A stretch of 39,908 bases of DNA from Pseudomonadota bacterium (GTDB lineage: Bacteria; Pseudomonadota; Gammaproteobacteria; GCA-001735895). Location: assembly GCA_022566015.1 (NCBI GenBank), contig JADFJT010000013.1:1-39908 (forward strand), in the 5' to 3' direction. Shown piece after piece: positions 27,917 to 37,157 of the stretch (within the stretch, counting starts at the first letter, position 1; the number at the start of each line of letters is the position of its first letter). The notes below the pieces were generated by a model, which made no database searches, was not told the origin of the DNA, and was given only the letters and a program-made list of their open reading frames with translations. The position numbers and the translations under genes are program-made.

Positions 27917-28681
27917 TTATAATTTAAATATTTCTCCGCCATTTAGGCGCTTCACATTGAAATCAGGCATGGCTTCGACACATTCTCGGTAAATCAGGTC
28001 TTCCTCGCCGGGTTTAAAATGAGTGAGCCAGATATCCGGGCGGTGTCTCAGCTTTTTAATGTCTTCGCCGAGTAGCGATGGACAGTAATGTTTTGCTATT
28101 TTACTAATTTCCATCTCGCTATTAGAAAAAGCGGATTCGACGAACATCATGTCGATGTGATGATAACCATTCAACACATCCCACAAATTGTCGTTGGTTG
28201 TGGTATCGCCACTAAATACGACTGTGCGATTACGCGTGGAGACACAGTACCCGACTCCCGGAACCGTATGATTGACCGATACCATTTCAAATTCACGCGA
28301 ACGGATGGTAATTTTATCGCCCGGTTTCATCGCTTTAAAATGGATTGACGGATTATCCCGGGTGGGGAGCTCGGAGAAATCGGGCCATATTATCCAGTTA
28401 AAAATATGCGTCTTGATTGCGTCGATTGTTTCTTGCAGAGCATGCACGATAATGGGTTCGTCGTGGACGCCATACATGCTATCTGCAAGCAGTGGTATAC
28501 CTACGACGTGATCCATGTGGGAATGGGTAAGGAATATATGACGTATTCCCGTCATACTATTTAACGGCAGATCACCCAGACCAGTACCAGCATCGATCAG
28601 CACATCATCGTCGATTAAAAAACAAGTTGTTCTTAGATTAGCCCCTATACCACCGGCCCACCCGAGTATTTTTATTTGCAT
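27917..28681 (-). CDS. MBL-fold hydrolase, cyclic-nucleotide phosphodiesterase-like
   Basis: Metallo-beta-lactamase-fold protein of 254 aa. Zinc ligands: H53, H55, D57 and H58 in THSHMDH, a later histidine in NHTVPGVGY, the bridging aspartate in FSGDTT, and a C-terminal histidine in WLTHFKPGE. The opening IKILGWAGGIGANLRTT resembles class-II cAMP phosphodiesterases more than RNase Z or glyoxalase II, so cAMP hydrolysis is a reasonable guess. No transmembrane or signal segment. It lies between ffh and ypjD, which are neighbours in E. coli. An extended -10 TGCTATAAA lies at 28744-28752 on the minus strand. Confidence 0.78.
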   Translation of the reverse strand: MQIKILGWAGGIGANLRTTCFLIDDDVLIDAGTGLGDLPLNSMTGIRHIFLTHSHMDHVVGIPLLADSMYGVHDEPIIVHALQETIDAIKTHIFNWIIWPDFSELPTRDNPSIHFKAMKPGDKITIRSREFEMVSVNHTVPGVGYCVSTRNRTVVFSGDTTTNDNLWDVLNGYHHIDMMFVESAFSNSEMEISKIAKHYCPSLLGEDIKKLRHRPDIWLTHFKPGEEDLIYRECVEAMPDFNVKRLNGGEIFKL

Positions 28682-28987
28682 TAATCTTTTTCTGGTCGTT
28701 TTCGTTAAATGTGACGATATTGGCCTGCACCTGTTACTGCTAGTTTATAGCAAAATCTAAAAACATTTTCGACGCAATTCGCGCAATCTTGTGGAAATAA
28801 GCGCGGAATAATTCACATTTTTTGGATCCGCCTGAATTTAATATGCGACTGATCACAAAATTACATGCACCCCGGGTGGCTCAGCCTATCTCTCGCGCAA
28901 TAAAATTCGATATCTGAGTCGGGCAGGCTAGTGCGATAGCATAAATTTTCAGTTACACTTAAAGACATCAGCCATGAATATAAAGCG
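28682..28987. other. Divergent intergenic region between the MBL gene and ypjD
   Basis: A 306-nt stretch with no ORF I can support. It must hold divergent promoters. On the minus strand TGCTATAAA at 28752-28744 is a plausible extended -10 with TCGAAA near -35. On the plus strand only weak matches precede ypjD. A CTCTCGCGCAATAAAA patch near 28890 vaguely recalls the intergenic repeat, but too weakly to call. Confidence 0.4.
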
Positions 28988-29776
28988 ATGTTCCTGACCA
29001 TAGCAAGCGTTCTCGCCACAGTTTTATACTGCCTGTCCGCATTTCTGATTTTCAGGCAATTTGGCGATCAATCTCAAAAACGGTGGAAACCTTTAGCGCC
29101 GGTATTGCTGGCAATATTGGTACATGCCGTGGTGCTAAATCAGACAATTTATGGTCCCGCAGGATTGAACCTGGGCTTTTTTGTCGCCTTCTCGTTGATC
29201 TGCTGGCTCATTTCGATCCAAATTTTACTCAGCAGTATATTCTACCGGGTCGAAAGCCTTGGAATAGCGGTTTTTCCTGTCAGCGGTCTGGCCAGTCTGA
29301 TTTCGAGTATGGGCTATTCCGAACATTTGATTACTACCGGAAATGCATCCATACAGGGGCATATCATGGTGTCCGTGATCGCCTACAGCCTGATTATGCT
29401 AAGTGCCTGCCATGCCACTCTGCTGGCTTATCAGGATCATTTGATTCGCTCGCATCATCCAGGCGGTTTTATTCGATTTTTACCGCCGCTGCACGAAATG
29501 GAGATACTGCTATTTCAGCTTCTTAGTTTCGGCTTTATCGCGCTAAGCGCTTCCCTGATTACTGGTTTTGTCTTTCTTGAGGACATTTTTGCGCAGCACC
29601 TGGTTCATAAGACCGTGCTGTCAATCGTAGGCTGGTTTATTCTCGGTACCCTGCTATTCGGTCGGTTTAAGTTTGGCTGGCGTGGCAAAACTGCGATTCG
29701 TTGGACCCTGTCTTCATTCGGCTTTTTAATGGTGGCTTTTTTTGGTAGTAAACTAGTACTCGAGTTCATCCTCTAA
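28988..29776 (+). CDS. ypjD: CcsA/CytC-assembly family membrane protein YpjD
   Basis: Inner-membrane protein of 262 aa with about eight hydrophobic helices. Order and length match E. coli YpjD, which lies divergently next to ffh and before corB, as here (with one MBL gene inserted). It belongs to the cytochrome-c assembly (CcsA-like) family, but I do not see the WGxxWxWD heme-handling motif of true CcsA/CcmC, so a role in heme delivery is doubtful. Conserved histidines remain in HEMEILLFQL and QHLVHK. Function unknown. It is followed after 15 nt by corB. Confidence 0.8.
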   Translation: MFLTIASVLATVLYCLSAFLIFRQFGDQSQKRWKPLAPVLLAILVHAVVLNQTIYGPAGLNLGFFVAFSLICWLISIQILLSSIFYRVESLGIAVFPVSGLASLISSMGYSEHLITTGNASIQGHIMVSVIAYSLIMLSACHATLLAYQDHLIRSHHPGGFIRFLPPLHEMEILLFQLLSFGFIALSASLITGFVFLEDIFAQHLVHKTVLSIVGWFILGTLLFGRFKFGWRGKTAIRWTLSSFGFLMVAFFGSKLVLEFIL

Positions 29777-29791
29777 CCCTGAAAACGCGCC

Positions 29792-31093
29792 TTGAACGAT
29801 ATACCGATTTATCTGCTACTGACTATACTTTTTGGCTTAATTCTAATGTCGGCTTTCTTTTCCGGCTCTGAAACAGGCCTGATGCGACTTAATCGGTATC
29901 GCCTCAAACACCTGGCCGAGAAGAATCACGGTGGTGCGAAGCGCGCACTCGAATTGCTCAGTCAACCCGATAAACTGATCAGCCTGATCCTGTTGGGCAA
30001 TAATTTTATCAATATTCTTATCATCCAGCTTGCCTCTTATATCGGTCTTAGATTATATGGCGATGTCGGATTAGCCATCGCTACTGGCATTTTAACGCTG
30101 GTACTTCTGATATTTGCCGAAGTAACACCCAAAACTCTGGCGGCAAGCAGACCCGAAAGCATCGCCTTCCCGGCTGCTTATGTTTACAAGCCCCTGCTAC
30201 GACTACTATCTCCATTGGTCACAGTAATCGACTGGCTTTCAAAAATGGTCCTAATGCTGTTACAGGTGTCAGAAAAACCCCATGAAAACGATGGACTCAC
30301 CTCCGAGGAACTGCGGGTCGCTGTGAACGAAACCAGCGGGCTGATACCCGATTCGCATCGGGAAATGCTGCTCGGCATTCTAGATCTGGAAAAGGTCAGC
30401 GTCGACGATATTATGGTGCCGCGTAGCGAAATTATCGGTATAGATCTGGAACAAAACTGGAACGATATTCTCAAACAAATTACTAAACTGCCCTACACCA
30501 GAATTCCTATATTTTCAGGTAATATCGACAATATTCTCGGCATCGCACAACTGCGTAAAATATTACCTTTAATGATGGCCGACGAATTTGACCAGGAAAG
30601 TCTGAAAAAAATAATGCGCAAGAGCTATTTCATCCCGGAAGGAACGCCATTGACTACACAATTGCTCAATTTTCGCAAAAATAAACGTCGCATGGGATTT
30701 GTTGTCGATGAATATGGTGACATTCAGGGACTGGTCACGATCGAGGATATCCTGGAAGAAATTGTCGGCGAATTCACCACCGATCCTACCGCCTGGCACC
30801 AGCCTTTCGTTCAGGATGAAGACGGTAGTTTCCTGGTCGATGGCTCTACTCATATCCGTGAAATCAATCGAAGTTTGAATCTGGATTTGCCTAGCGAAGG
30901 AGCCCGGACCTTGAATGGCCTGATCCTGGAACATATGGAGTTCATTCCCGAAGCGGGCACCAGCCTGAAGATTAATCATTACCCTATCGAAATTATGCAG
31001 GTGAAGAACAACATGGTAAAGACAGTACGACTGTTCACTCAGAAAATCCTGCCCCGACAAACCCCGAAATCCGAATCGACCACCGATGGCTAG
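29792..31093 (+). CDS. corB: CNNM/CorC-family transporter CorB
   Basis: Membrane protein of 433 aa, related to CorB/YfjD and the CNNM family, linked to magnesium and cobalt efflux. The N-terminal DUF21 domain has FFSGSETGLMRLNRYRLKHL and LISLILLGNNFINI. The paired CBS domains include VDDIMVPRSEIIGID and VDEYGDIQGLVTIEDILEEI. The C-terminal CorC/HlyC domain includes FLVDGSTHIREINR. It has a TTG start at 29792 with a poor Shine-Dalgarno, probably coupled to ypjD. It overlaps radA by 8 nt. Confidence 0.92.
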   Translation: MNDIPIYLLLTILFGLILMSAFFSGSETGLMRLNRYRLKHLAEKNHGGAKRALELLSQPDKLISLILLGNNFINILIIQLASYIGLRLYGDVGLAIATGILTLVLLIFAEVTPKTLAASRPESIAFPAAYVYKPLLRLLSPLVTVIDWLSKMVLMLLQVSEKPHENDGLTSEELRVAVNETSGLIPDSHREMLLGILDLEKVSVDDIMVPRSEIIGIDLEQNWNDILKQITKLPYTRIPIFSGNIDNILGIAQLRKILPLMMADEFDQESLKKIMRKSYFIPEGTPLTTQLLNFRKNKRRMGFVVDEYGDIQGLVTIEDILEEIVGEFTTDPTAWHQPFVQDEDGSFLVDGSTHIREINRSLNLDLPSEGARTLNGLILEHMEFIPEAGTSLKINHYPIEIMQVKNNMVKTVRLFTQKILPRQTPKSESTTDG

Positions 31094-32447
31094 AGCGCAG
31101 TCGGAATTTCGATGCTGCGAATGCGCCAGTAATTTGCCCAAGTGGTCGGGGCAATGTCCAGAATGTAAGAGCTGGAACTCAATTGAAGAAATACCAGTAA
31201 TTTCTCCAGCCAGCAATCGCTACAGCGTCTGGCCCGGAACCAAAGCTAGCGCCGAAGTCATGCTACTCAACCAGATTCCTGCACTGGATAAGCCTCGATT
31301 TAGCTGCGAAATACCCGAGTTAGACCTCGTATTAGGTGGCGGTCTGGTACCAGGGTCGGTGATATTACTGGGCGGGGATCCGGGCATAGGTAAATCAACT
31401 ATTTTGTTGCAGTGCCTGGCAAAAATCAGTAAGCAAAAACAGGCACTGTACGTGACCGGCGAGGAATCGCTGCAACAGGTGAATCTGCGCGCGCAGCGTC
31501 TGAAGCTACCAAACGGACACCTGAAGTTACTGAGTTCAACCTGTGTAGAAGAAATTATCGCGCAGGCTATCAGCTGCAAACCCGAAGTGATGGTCGTCGA
31601 TTCGATTCAAACTATTTTCACCAATAGCCTTCAATCCGCGCCAGGCTCGGTCAGCCAGATTCGGGAAGGCGCCGCATTGCTGGTCAGGCTAGCCAAGCAA
31701 AGTAATATCACGATATTTCTGATTGGGCATGTGACCAAGGAGGGGCAATTGGCGGGACCCAGGGTACTCGAGCACATGGTAGATACAGTCCTCTACTTCG
31801 AGGGCGACAGTTCGACCCGCTACCGGGTGATTCGCGCAGTAAAAAACAGATTCGGAGCGATCAACGAACTCGGAATATTTGCCATGAGCGACGAAGGTTT
31901 GAAGCAGGTGAGCAACCCATCGGCGATATTTCTTTCGCAGCATGATCAACCGGTTTCGGGGAGCGTTATCATGGTTTCACGCGAAGGAACCCGACCATTT
32001 CTGGTCGAAATTCAGGCTTTGGTTACCGAAAGTCACGCCGGACATCCTCGCCGTATCAGCATAGGGCTAGAGTCGAATCGGCTGGCCATGCTGTTGGCAA
32101 TATTGCAACGTCACGGCGGCATTTCGCTTTCCGATCAGGATGTATTCGTGAATGCCGTCGGCGGTGTACGCATTTCAGAAACCGGTTCTGATCTGGCTGT
32201 AATACTGGCGATAGTGTCGAGCTTTCGCGACAGGCCGGTCAGCAATCATTTGCTGGTATTTGGTGAAGTCGGTTTATCTGGCGAAATCAGGCCAGTGCCG
32301 AATGGCGAGGACCGGCTACGCGAGGCGAGCAAGCATGGTTTCGAGACTGCGATCATACCGAAGGCTAATATGCCGCGGAAAACCCAGATTAAGAATTTGA
32401 AATTGATACCCGTTAATCATTTGGCTGACACTCTGGATGCATTATAA
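31086..32447 (+). CDS. radA: DNA repair protein RadA (Sms)
   Basis: RecA-related ATPase of 453 aa that drives branch migration in recombination repair. The N-terminal zinc finger has C10, C13, C24 and C27. Walker A GDPGIGKST is at 97-105. The RadA-specific KNRFG motif is in VKNRFGAINELGIF. The C-terminal Lon-protease-like domain includes VNAVGGVRISETGSDLA and FGEVGLSGEIRPV. Length is normal. Its start lies within the end of corB. Confidence 0.97.
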   Translation: MARAQSEFRCCECASNLPKWSGQCPECKSWNSIEEIPVISPASNRYSVWPGTKASAEVMLLNQIPALDKPRFSCEIPELDLVLGGGLVPGSVILLGGDPGIGKSTILLQCLAKISKQKQALYVTGEESLQQVNLRAQRLKLPNGHLKLLSSTCVEEIIAQAISCKPEVMVVDSIQTIFTNSLQSAPGSVSQIREGAALLVRLAKQSNITIFLIGHVTKEGQLAGPRVLEHMVDTVLYFEGDSSTRYRVIRAVKNRFGAINELGIFAMSDEGLKQVSNPSAIFLSQHDQPVSGSVIMVSREGTRPFLVEIQALVTESHAGHPRRISIGLESNRLAMLLAILQRHGGISLSDQDVFVNAVGGVRISETGSDLAVILAIVSSFRDRPVSNHLLVFGEVGLSGEIRPVPNGEDRLREASKHGFETAIIPKANMPRKTQIKNLKLIPVNHLADTLDAL

Positions 32448-32610
32448 TTTTATCTATCGATGCATTTGGGAATTGAAGCATTTTCGCCTGTTCGAAACTA
32501 GAAAAGAGTAGTATCGCACCTGCTTTAATATTCTAATCCTTATTATCGTCATTCCCACTTTCGCAGGAAGGTCGGGCTAATCTAAGTATCATTAAAATAC
32601 GAGTACCAAT

Positions 32611-32856
32611 ATGCCTAAATCTGACGACAAGTTAAAAGATTTCGAAAAATCATTGAACCAGTTGGAAAAGATCGTATCGCAGATGGAAAGCGGCGAGCTC
32701 GGGCTCGAAGAATCGCTCGCTCAGTTTGAAAAGGGAATCACCCTAGCCCGATCCTGCCAGGATACTCTCGCCAAAGCCGAATTACGTGTCGAACAGTTGA
32801 TAGAGAAAAACGGGCTACCGCAGGCCATTCCATTCGAAGGTACAGATGAAGATTGA
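32611..32856 (+). CDS. xseB: Exodeoxyribonuclease VII small subunit
   Basis: Small subunit of 81 aa of exonuclease VII. It is entirely helical, with the family pattern [20 protein letters not shown], then [20 protein letters not shown]. It overlaps ispA by 11 nt, the standard xseB-ispA-dxs order. The 163-nt gap from radA shows no strong promoter or terminator. Confidence 0.95.
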   Translation: MPKSDDKLKDFEKSLNQLEKIVSQMESGELGLEESLAQFEKGITLARSCQDTLAKAELRVEQLIEKNGLPQAIPFEGTDED

Positions 32857-33751
32857 TTCAAAAAAATTCGAATCTCTCCTCAAGGAATATCAACTCAGGG
32901 TAGAACAAACCCTGGATCGGTGGCTGCCGGATGCCCAGGTCAATCCGATCGAATTACACCAGGCCATGCGATACTCGGTTATGGCGCCTGGCAAGCGCGT
33001 ACGACCAATATTAGTTTACGCCACTGCTTCGGCACTGGGTCTGGATCTTAAGCTGGTCGACGGCGCCGCTGCTGCGGTCGAAATTATCCACGCCTACTCG
33101 CTAATTCACGATGATCTGCCAGCTATGGATGACGATGATTTACGCCGGGGTCGCCCCACCTGCCACCGAAAATTTAATGAGGCGACTGCGATACTGGCCG
33201 GGGATGCGTTGCAGGCGTTGGCATTTTACATATTGAGTCACGACGCCGATATGACCAGCAATAGCGATTCCCGGTTGCAAATGATTGAAAAACTTTCCCT
33301 GTTTTCCGGGTCTCGTGGTATGGCAGGTGGTCAGGCGATCGATCTGGCGTCAGTCGGCAAAACGCTCAATATCGCCGAGCTGGAAACCATGCACATCCAT
33401 AAAACTGGCGCGCTGATTAGAACCTCTATTCGGCTCTCAGCATTGAGTTCGCAACAACTTGATGCCGACCAGTTTAAGGCCCTCGATAGCTACGCTAAAT
33501 ATGTCGGTCTTTCGTTCCAGGTACAGGATGACATACTCGACGTGATTGGCGATACCAATACTCTGGGCAAGCCTCAGGGTTCCGATATCGAGCGCAATAA
33601 ACCGACCTATCCATCGGTAATCGGACTGAATGCTTCACGCGAGATAGCCCTCGAGCTACACCATAATGCGCTGGAAGCATTGTCGATATTTGGTGAGGAA
33701 GCGGAAATTTTAAGGTATATTTCAACCTGGTTCGTGGAGCGCACTCACTAA
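32846..33751 (+). CDS. ispA: Farnesyl diphosphate synthase (geranyltranstransferase)
   Basis: Prenyltransferase of 301 aa making farnesyl diphosphate from IPP and DMAPP/GPP. The first aspartate-rich motif is DDLPAMD (D89, D90, D95) within [18 protein letters not shown]. The second is QVQDDILDV near residue 230. The GKRVRP motif is at 49-54. It feeds quinone, undecaprenyl and other isoprenoid synthesis. Its stop overlaps the dxs start as TAATG. Confidence 0.96.
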   Translation: MKIDSKKFESLLKEYQLRVEQTLDRWLPDAQVNPIELHQAMRYSVMAPGKRVRPILVYATASALGLDLKLVDGAAAAVEIIHAYSLIHDDLPAMDDDDLRRGRPTCHRKFNEATAILAGDALQALAFYILSHDADMTSNSDSRLQMIEKLSLFSGSRGMAGGQAIDLASVGKTLNIAELETMHIHKTGALIRTSIRLSALSSQQLDADQFKALDSYAKYVGLSFQVQDDILDVIGDTNTLGKPQGSDIERNKPTYPSVIGLNASREIALELHHNALEALSIFGEEAEILRYISTWFVERTH

Positions 33752-35625
33752 TGACATCCGAGAAATTTTCGTTACTGGAAAGTATCCAGTTCCCCGCGGA
33801 TTTACGTGCGCTCGAGCAACGCCAATTACCCCAGCTGGCGGATGAATTACGTGAATTTATCATACAAAGCGTATCCAAAACCGGGGGCCATCTAGGCTCA
33901 GGACTCGGTGCGGTCGAAATTACCATCGCGCTACATTATCTATTCGATACACCGCATGATCGCCTGATCTGGGATGTTGGTCATCAGTGTTATCCGCATA
34001 AAATACTCACCGGTCGGCGCGAACAAATGTCCGGACTTCGACAACTGGGGGGGTTGTCCGGGTTTCCTAAAATAAGTGAGTCCGAATACGATCATTTTGG
34101 AGCCGGGCATTCTAGCACCTCGATCAGCGCCGCTTTGGGTATGGCAATCGCTGCCAACGCTCAAGGCATAGATCGGAAAACAGTAGCCATCATTGGTGAC
34201 GGCGGTATGACAGCTGGATTGGCTTACGAAGCACTGAATCACGCTGGTAGCATCGAAACCGATTTGCTGGTGATATTAAACGATAACGAAATGTCGATAT
34301 CACCCAATGTCGGCGCTATGTCGAAATATCTGGCCCGTATCTGGTCCGGCAAGATTTACACCAGTATGCGTGCCGGTAGCAAGAAACTGCTGAAAAAGAT
34401 ACCCTCGGCCTGGGAACTCGCGCGCCGCACAGAAGAACATCTGAAAGGTATGATGGTTCCGGGCACTTTGTTTGAAGAACTCGGCTTTTCGTATTACGGC
34501 CCAATTGACGGCCACAATTTGAATGATCTTATCGGCCTGATCAAAAACCTTCAGAAAATCCCTGGCCCCCGAATCCTTCATATCGTGACACAAAAAGGCA
34601 AAGGATATGCACCAGCTGAAGCGGATATCTGCAAGTTTCACGGCGTCGGACCATTCGATCCAGAAACCGGCCAGTCGCCCTCATCAGCTAAATCCGGCGT
34701 GCAATCTTATACCCAAATATTTTCCGACTGGCTGGTGAAAAAAGGCCATGAGGATCCACTCTTACAGGCGATCACACCGGCGATGCGAGAAGGTTCGGGG
34801 CTAGTTGAGTTTTCCCAACAGATGCCCGAACGATACCACGACGTAGGAATAGCAGAGCAGCACTGTGTTACCCTCGCCGCGGGAATGGCGCGTGACGGGT
34901 TAAAGCCCGTGGTGGCGATTTATTCGACTTTTCTACAGCGCGCATACGACCAGTTTATACACGATGTAGCAGTGCAAAATCTGGACTTGATGTTTGCAGT
35001 CGATCGAGCCGGTATCGTAGGCGCCGACGGTGCGACGCATACCGGTAGTTTCGACGTTAGTTTTGCACGCTGCATACCCAATGCTATTTTGCTTGCACCA
35101 GCAAACGGCGAGGATATGTTTGAATTACTCAATGCTGCCTATCACTACCCTGGACCTGCGCTGATTCGCTATCCGCGCGACAGCACGGTTAAGCCTGCCA
35201 CTATTAATACCAGCGTGGCTGCTGAAATTGGCAAGGGCAATCTGGTTCGAGAAGGTTCTGATACCGCGCTACTGGTATTCGGTACTCTACTCAATATAGC
35301 ACTCGAAGTAGCCGAAGAACTCGATTTAAGTGTCGCCAATATGCGCTTTATCAAACCATTGGATCAGGATTTAATTGCGCAACTGGCCTCTACCCATAAA
35401 AACCTGGTGGTCATTGAAGACAGTTCCATTTCGGGTGGGGCTGGCAGCGCAGTACTCGAATTTCTCAACGATCGGCAAATTACTATCCGCTGCCTGCGTC
35501 TTGGCCTGTCCGACATCTTTCCCTCGCACGGCACCAGGGAACAGGTATTGCAGGAATTTGGACTCGACAAATCAGGCATCAGAGAATCAATAATCGATTT
35601 TATGCGTGACCGAGAATCAGGCTAA
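33751..35625 (+). CDS. dxs: 1-deoxy-D-xylulose-5-phosphate synthase
   Basis: First enzyme of the MEP isoprenoid pathway, 624 aa, joining pyruvate and glyceraldehyde 3-phosphate with thiamine diphosphate. Features: SKTGGHLGSGLGAVE, WDVGHQCYPHKILTGR, the ThDP motif GDGGMTAGLAYEALNHAG with LLVILNDNEMSIS, and the transketolase Pyr domain with DVGIAEQHCVTLAAGMA and DRAGIVGADGATHTG. Length is normal. It is coupled to ispA and ends 146 nt before cspA. Confidence 0.97.
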   Translation: MTSEKFSLLESIQFPADLRALEQRQLPQLADELREFIIQSVSKTGGHLGSGLGAVEITIALHYLFDTPHDRLIWDVGHQCYPHKILTGRREQMSGLRQLGGLSGFPKISESEYDHFGAGHSSTSISAALGMAIAANAQGIDRKTVAIIGDGGMTAGLAYEALNHAGSIETDLLVILNDNEMSISPNVGAMSKYLARIWSGKIYTSMRAGSKKLLKKIPSAWELARRTEEHLKGMMVPGTLFEELGFSYYGPIDGHNLNDLIGLIKNLQKIPGPRILHIVTQKGKGYAPAEADICKFHGVGPFDPETGQSPSSAKSGVQSYTQIFSDWLVKKGHEDPLLQAITPAMREGSGLVEFSQQMPERYHDVGIAEQHCVTLAAGMARDGLKPVVAIYSTFLQRAYDQFIHDVAVQNLDLMFAVDRAGIVGADGATHTGSFDVSFARCIPNAILLAPANGEDMFELLNAAYHYPGPALIRYPRDSTVKPATINTSVAAEIGKGNLVREGSDTALLVFGTLLNIALEVAEELDLSVANMRFIKPLDQDLIAQLASTHKNLVVIEDSSISGGAGSAVLEFLNDRQITIRCLRLGLSDIFPSHGTREQVLQEFGLDKSGIRESIIDFMRDRESG

Positions 35626-35771
35626 AATGGCCTTCATTCCCAAAAATACCTGAATTCCCTGAAATAGCCTTAGCTATGGCGTCTTTTATAATATTCACAT
35701 ACAATAATAGCTGGTCTGGTTGCATGGTTTTTATCAACATTAGATCAACCTTTATTTAATAGAGAGTAGTT

Positions 35772-35981
35772 ATGTCTGACTTTGTGACTGGCACTGTTAA
35801 ATGGTTTAACGATGCCAAGGGTTACGGATTTATTTCACAGGAAGGTGGAAAAGACGTGTTTGTTCATTTTAGTGCTATTCAGGGTGATGGCCATAAAACG
35901 CTTCAGCAAGGACAAACCGTTACGATGAAAGTTGCCGATGGTGCGAAAGGCCCCCAGGCCGAAGAAGTATCACCTGCTTAA
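35772..35981 (+). CDS. Cold-shock-domain protein
   Basis: Single cold-shock domain, 69 aa, binding single-stranded RNA and DNA. RNP1 is KGYGFI and RNP2 is DVFVHFSAI, within the typical [15 protein letters not shown] start. The Shine-Dalgarno is GAGAG. The 146-nt upstream region contains a TATAAT at 35687-35692 and could give a fairly long 5' leader, as cold-shock genes often have. Which csp paralogue it is cannot be decided. Confidence 0.95.
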   Translation: MSDFVTGTVKWFNDAKGYGFISQEGGKDVFVHFSAIQGDGHKTLQQGQTVTMKVADGAKGPQAEEVSPA

Positions 35982-36340
35982 CCCAATTAGATAAGAATAC
36001 CTGACGCAGGCGCAGATCCAAATAATATGGGGGGGGGAGCGCTCTATAACGAGTGATAGCACTCTGCTATCACCGAGTAGGCCCGTTTTGGCATTAATTG
36101 GGATGAATTGCTGTATTACCCATACCATCTTAACTTTAAACTGACCAGATAGTCTGTCGATTTATCAGCCCGTAAATGCGAAAATAGGTCGATGAGTGTT
36201 TACCTAAAAACGCAGCGGAAGTATAATAACCAACTAAATTACTTGGGTATTAATATGCTAGTTTTCTCGTTTTGGTATACATTACAGACCATGATAAAGG
36301 AGGTTTATCTAAATTCACTGCCTTTGAGTGAGGCGCCTCG
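35982..36340 (+). other. cspA-folE2 intergenic region
   Basis: A 359-nt stretch without a conventional gene. It holds a nine-G run (36029-36037), a strong hairpin (36053-36073), about 200 nt of A/T-rich DNA in which I see no clear regulator site, and then a 17-codon upstream ORF with an out-of-place Shine-Dalgarno just before folE2. See separate entries. Confidence 0.6.
36053..36073 (+). terminator. Hairpin downstream of the cold-shock gene
   Basis: GTGATAGCA, loop CTC, TGCTATCAC: a perfect 9-bp stem. The sequence after it (CGAGTAGGCCCGTTTTGG) has only a four-T run, 12 nt away, so termination is uncertain; it may protect the 3' end instead. Confidence 0.35.
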
Positions 36341-36344
36341 ATGA
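36291..36344 (+). CDS. Possible 17-codon upstream ORF of folE2
   Basis: ATG 36291 to TGA 36342-36344, encoding [17 protein letters not shown]. Its TGA overlaps the folE2 ATG as ATGA, which would allow coupling. It has no Shine-Dalgarno of its own; instead the perfect AAAGGAGG (36296-36303) lies inside it. It could be chance. Confidence 0.25.
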   Translation: MIKEVYLNSLPLSEAPR

Positions 36345-37147
36345 GCCAAAATGCCCCCACTGTGTCGACAATCCCTGACGTTCAGGGTCGTGCAGATACA
36401 CGTCAATTAGCGATAAACAAAGTTGGTATTAAAGATATTCGCCACCCTATTATCGTTAAAGATCGATCAGATGGAGTACAGCATACCATTGCTCAATTCG
36501 ATATGTATGTGTTCTTACCCCATCAGTTTAAGGGGACTCACATGTCCCGTTTTGTACAAATCCTCAACGACCACGAAAAAGAAATAACGGTCAATTCTTT
36601 TAAAGAAATGCTCAAACAAATGGTGGAAATGCTGGAAGCAGATTCTGGAAATATCGAAATGCGCTTCCCTTATTTCGTAAATAAAAAAGCACCAATTTCC
36701 GGTGTTGAATCATTGCTCGACTATGATGTCACGCTGATAGGTGAAATAAACAAGGGTGTTACCAGTACTCGCATCAAAATTCTTGTCCCGGTGACGAGTT
36801 TATGCCCCTGTTCGAAATCCATCTCCGACTACGGTGCTCACAATCAACGCTCACATGTGACGATAAACGTCAAAACGGAGGGGTTTATCTGGATAGAGGA
36901 AATTATCGACATCGTCGAGAAACAGGCCTCATGCCAACTTTATGGTTTGTTAAAACGACCCGACGAAAAATATGTCACTGAACAAGCTTATGATAATCCT
37001 AAATTTGTCGAGGATATGGTGCGCGATATCGCCGGAGAACTCAACAAGGACGAACGTATCCGCCAATACATACTGGAATCAGAAAATTTTGAATCGATTC
37101 ATAACCACTCCGCTTACGCGATGATCGAATACGACAAAGACGCGTGA
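36341..37147 (+). CDS. folE2: GTP cyclohydrolase IB (FolE2)
   Basis: Makes 7,8-dihydroneopterin triphosphate from GTP for folate and queuosine synthesis; 268 aa. FolE2 replaces FolE1 under zinc shortage because it works with other metals. The conserved block [18 protein letters not shown] carries the catalytic/metal residues C155 and H167 (12 apart, as in studied FolE2 proteins). The ending [14 protein letters not shown] is also typical. I start at the ATG at 36341 with GAGG at 36330-36333; the frame is closed upstream at 36329. No convincing Zur box was seen. Confidence 0.95.
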   Translation: MSQNAPTVSTIPDVQGRADTRQLAINKVGIKDIRHPIIVKDRSDGVQHTIAQFDMYVFLPHQFKGTHMSRFVQILNDHEKEITVNSFKEMLKQMVEMLEADSGNIEMRFPYFVNKKAPISGVESLLDYDVTLIGEINKGVTSTRIKILVPVTSLCPCSKSISDYGAHNQRSHVTINVKTEGFIWIEEIIDIVEKQASCQLYGLLKRPDEKYVTEQAYDNPKFVEDMVRDIAGELNKDERIRQYILESENFESIHNHSAYAMIEYDKDA

Positions 37148-37157
37148 GATACCCTGA

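Noticed and set aside
30569-31216. 215-codon minus-strand ORF inside corB/radA
   Set aside because: Antisense to conserved CBS and CorC sequence; no domain seen.
32561-32580. CATTCCC..GGAAGG resembling the common ATTCCCGC/GCGGGAAT intergenic repeat
   Set aside because: The arms are too degenerate here to call a repeat copy; left as coincidence.
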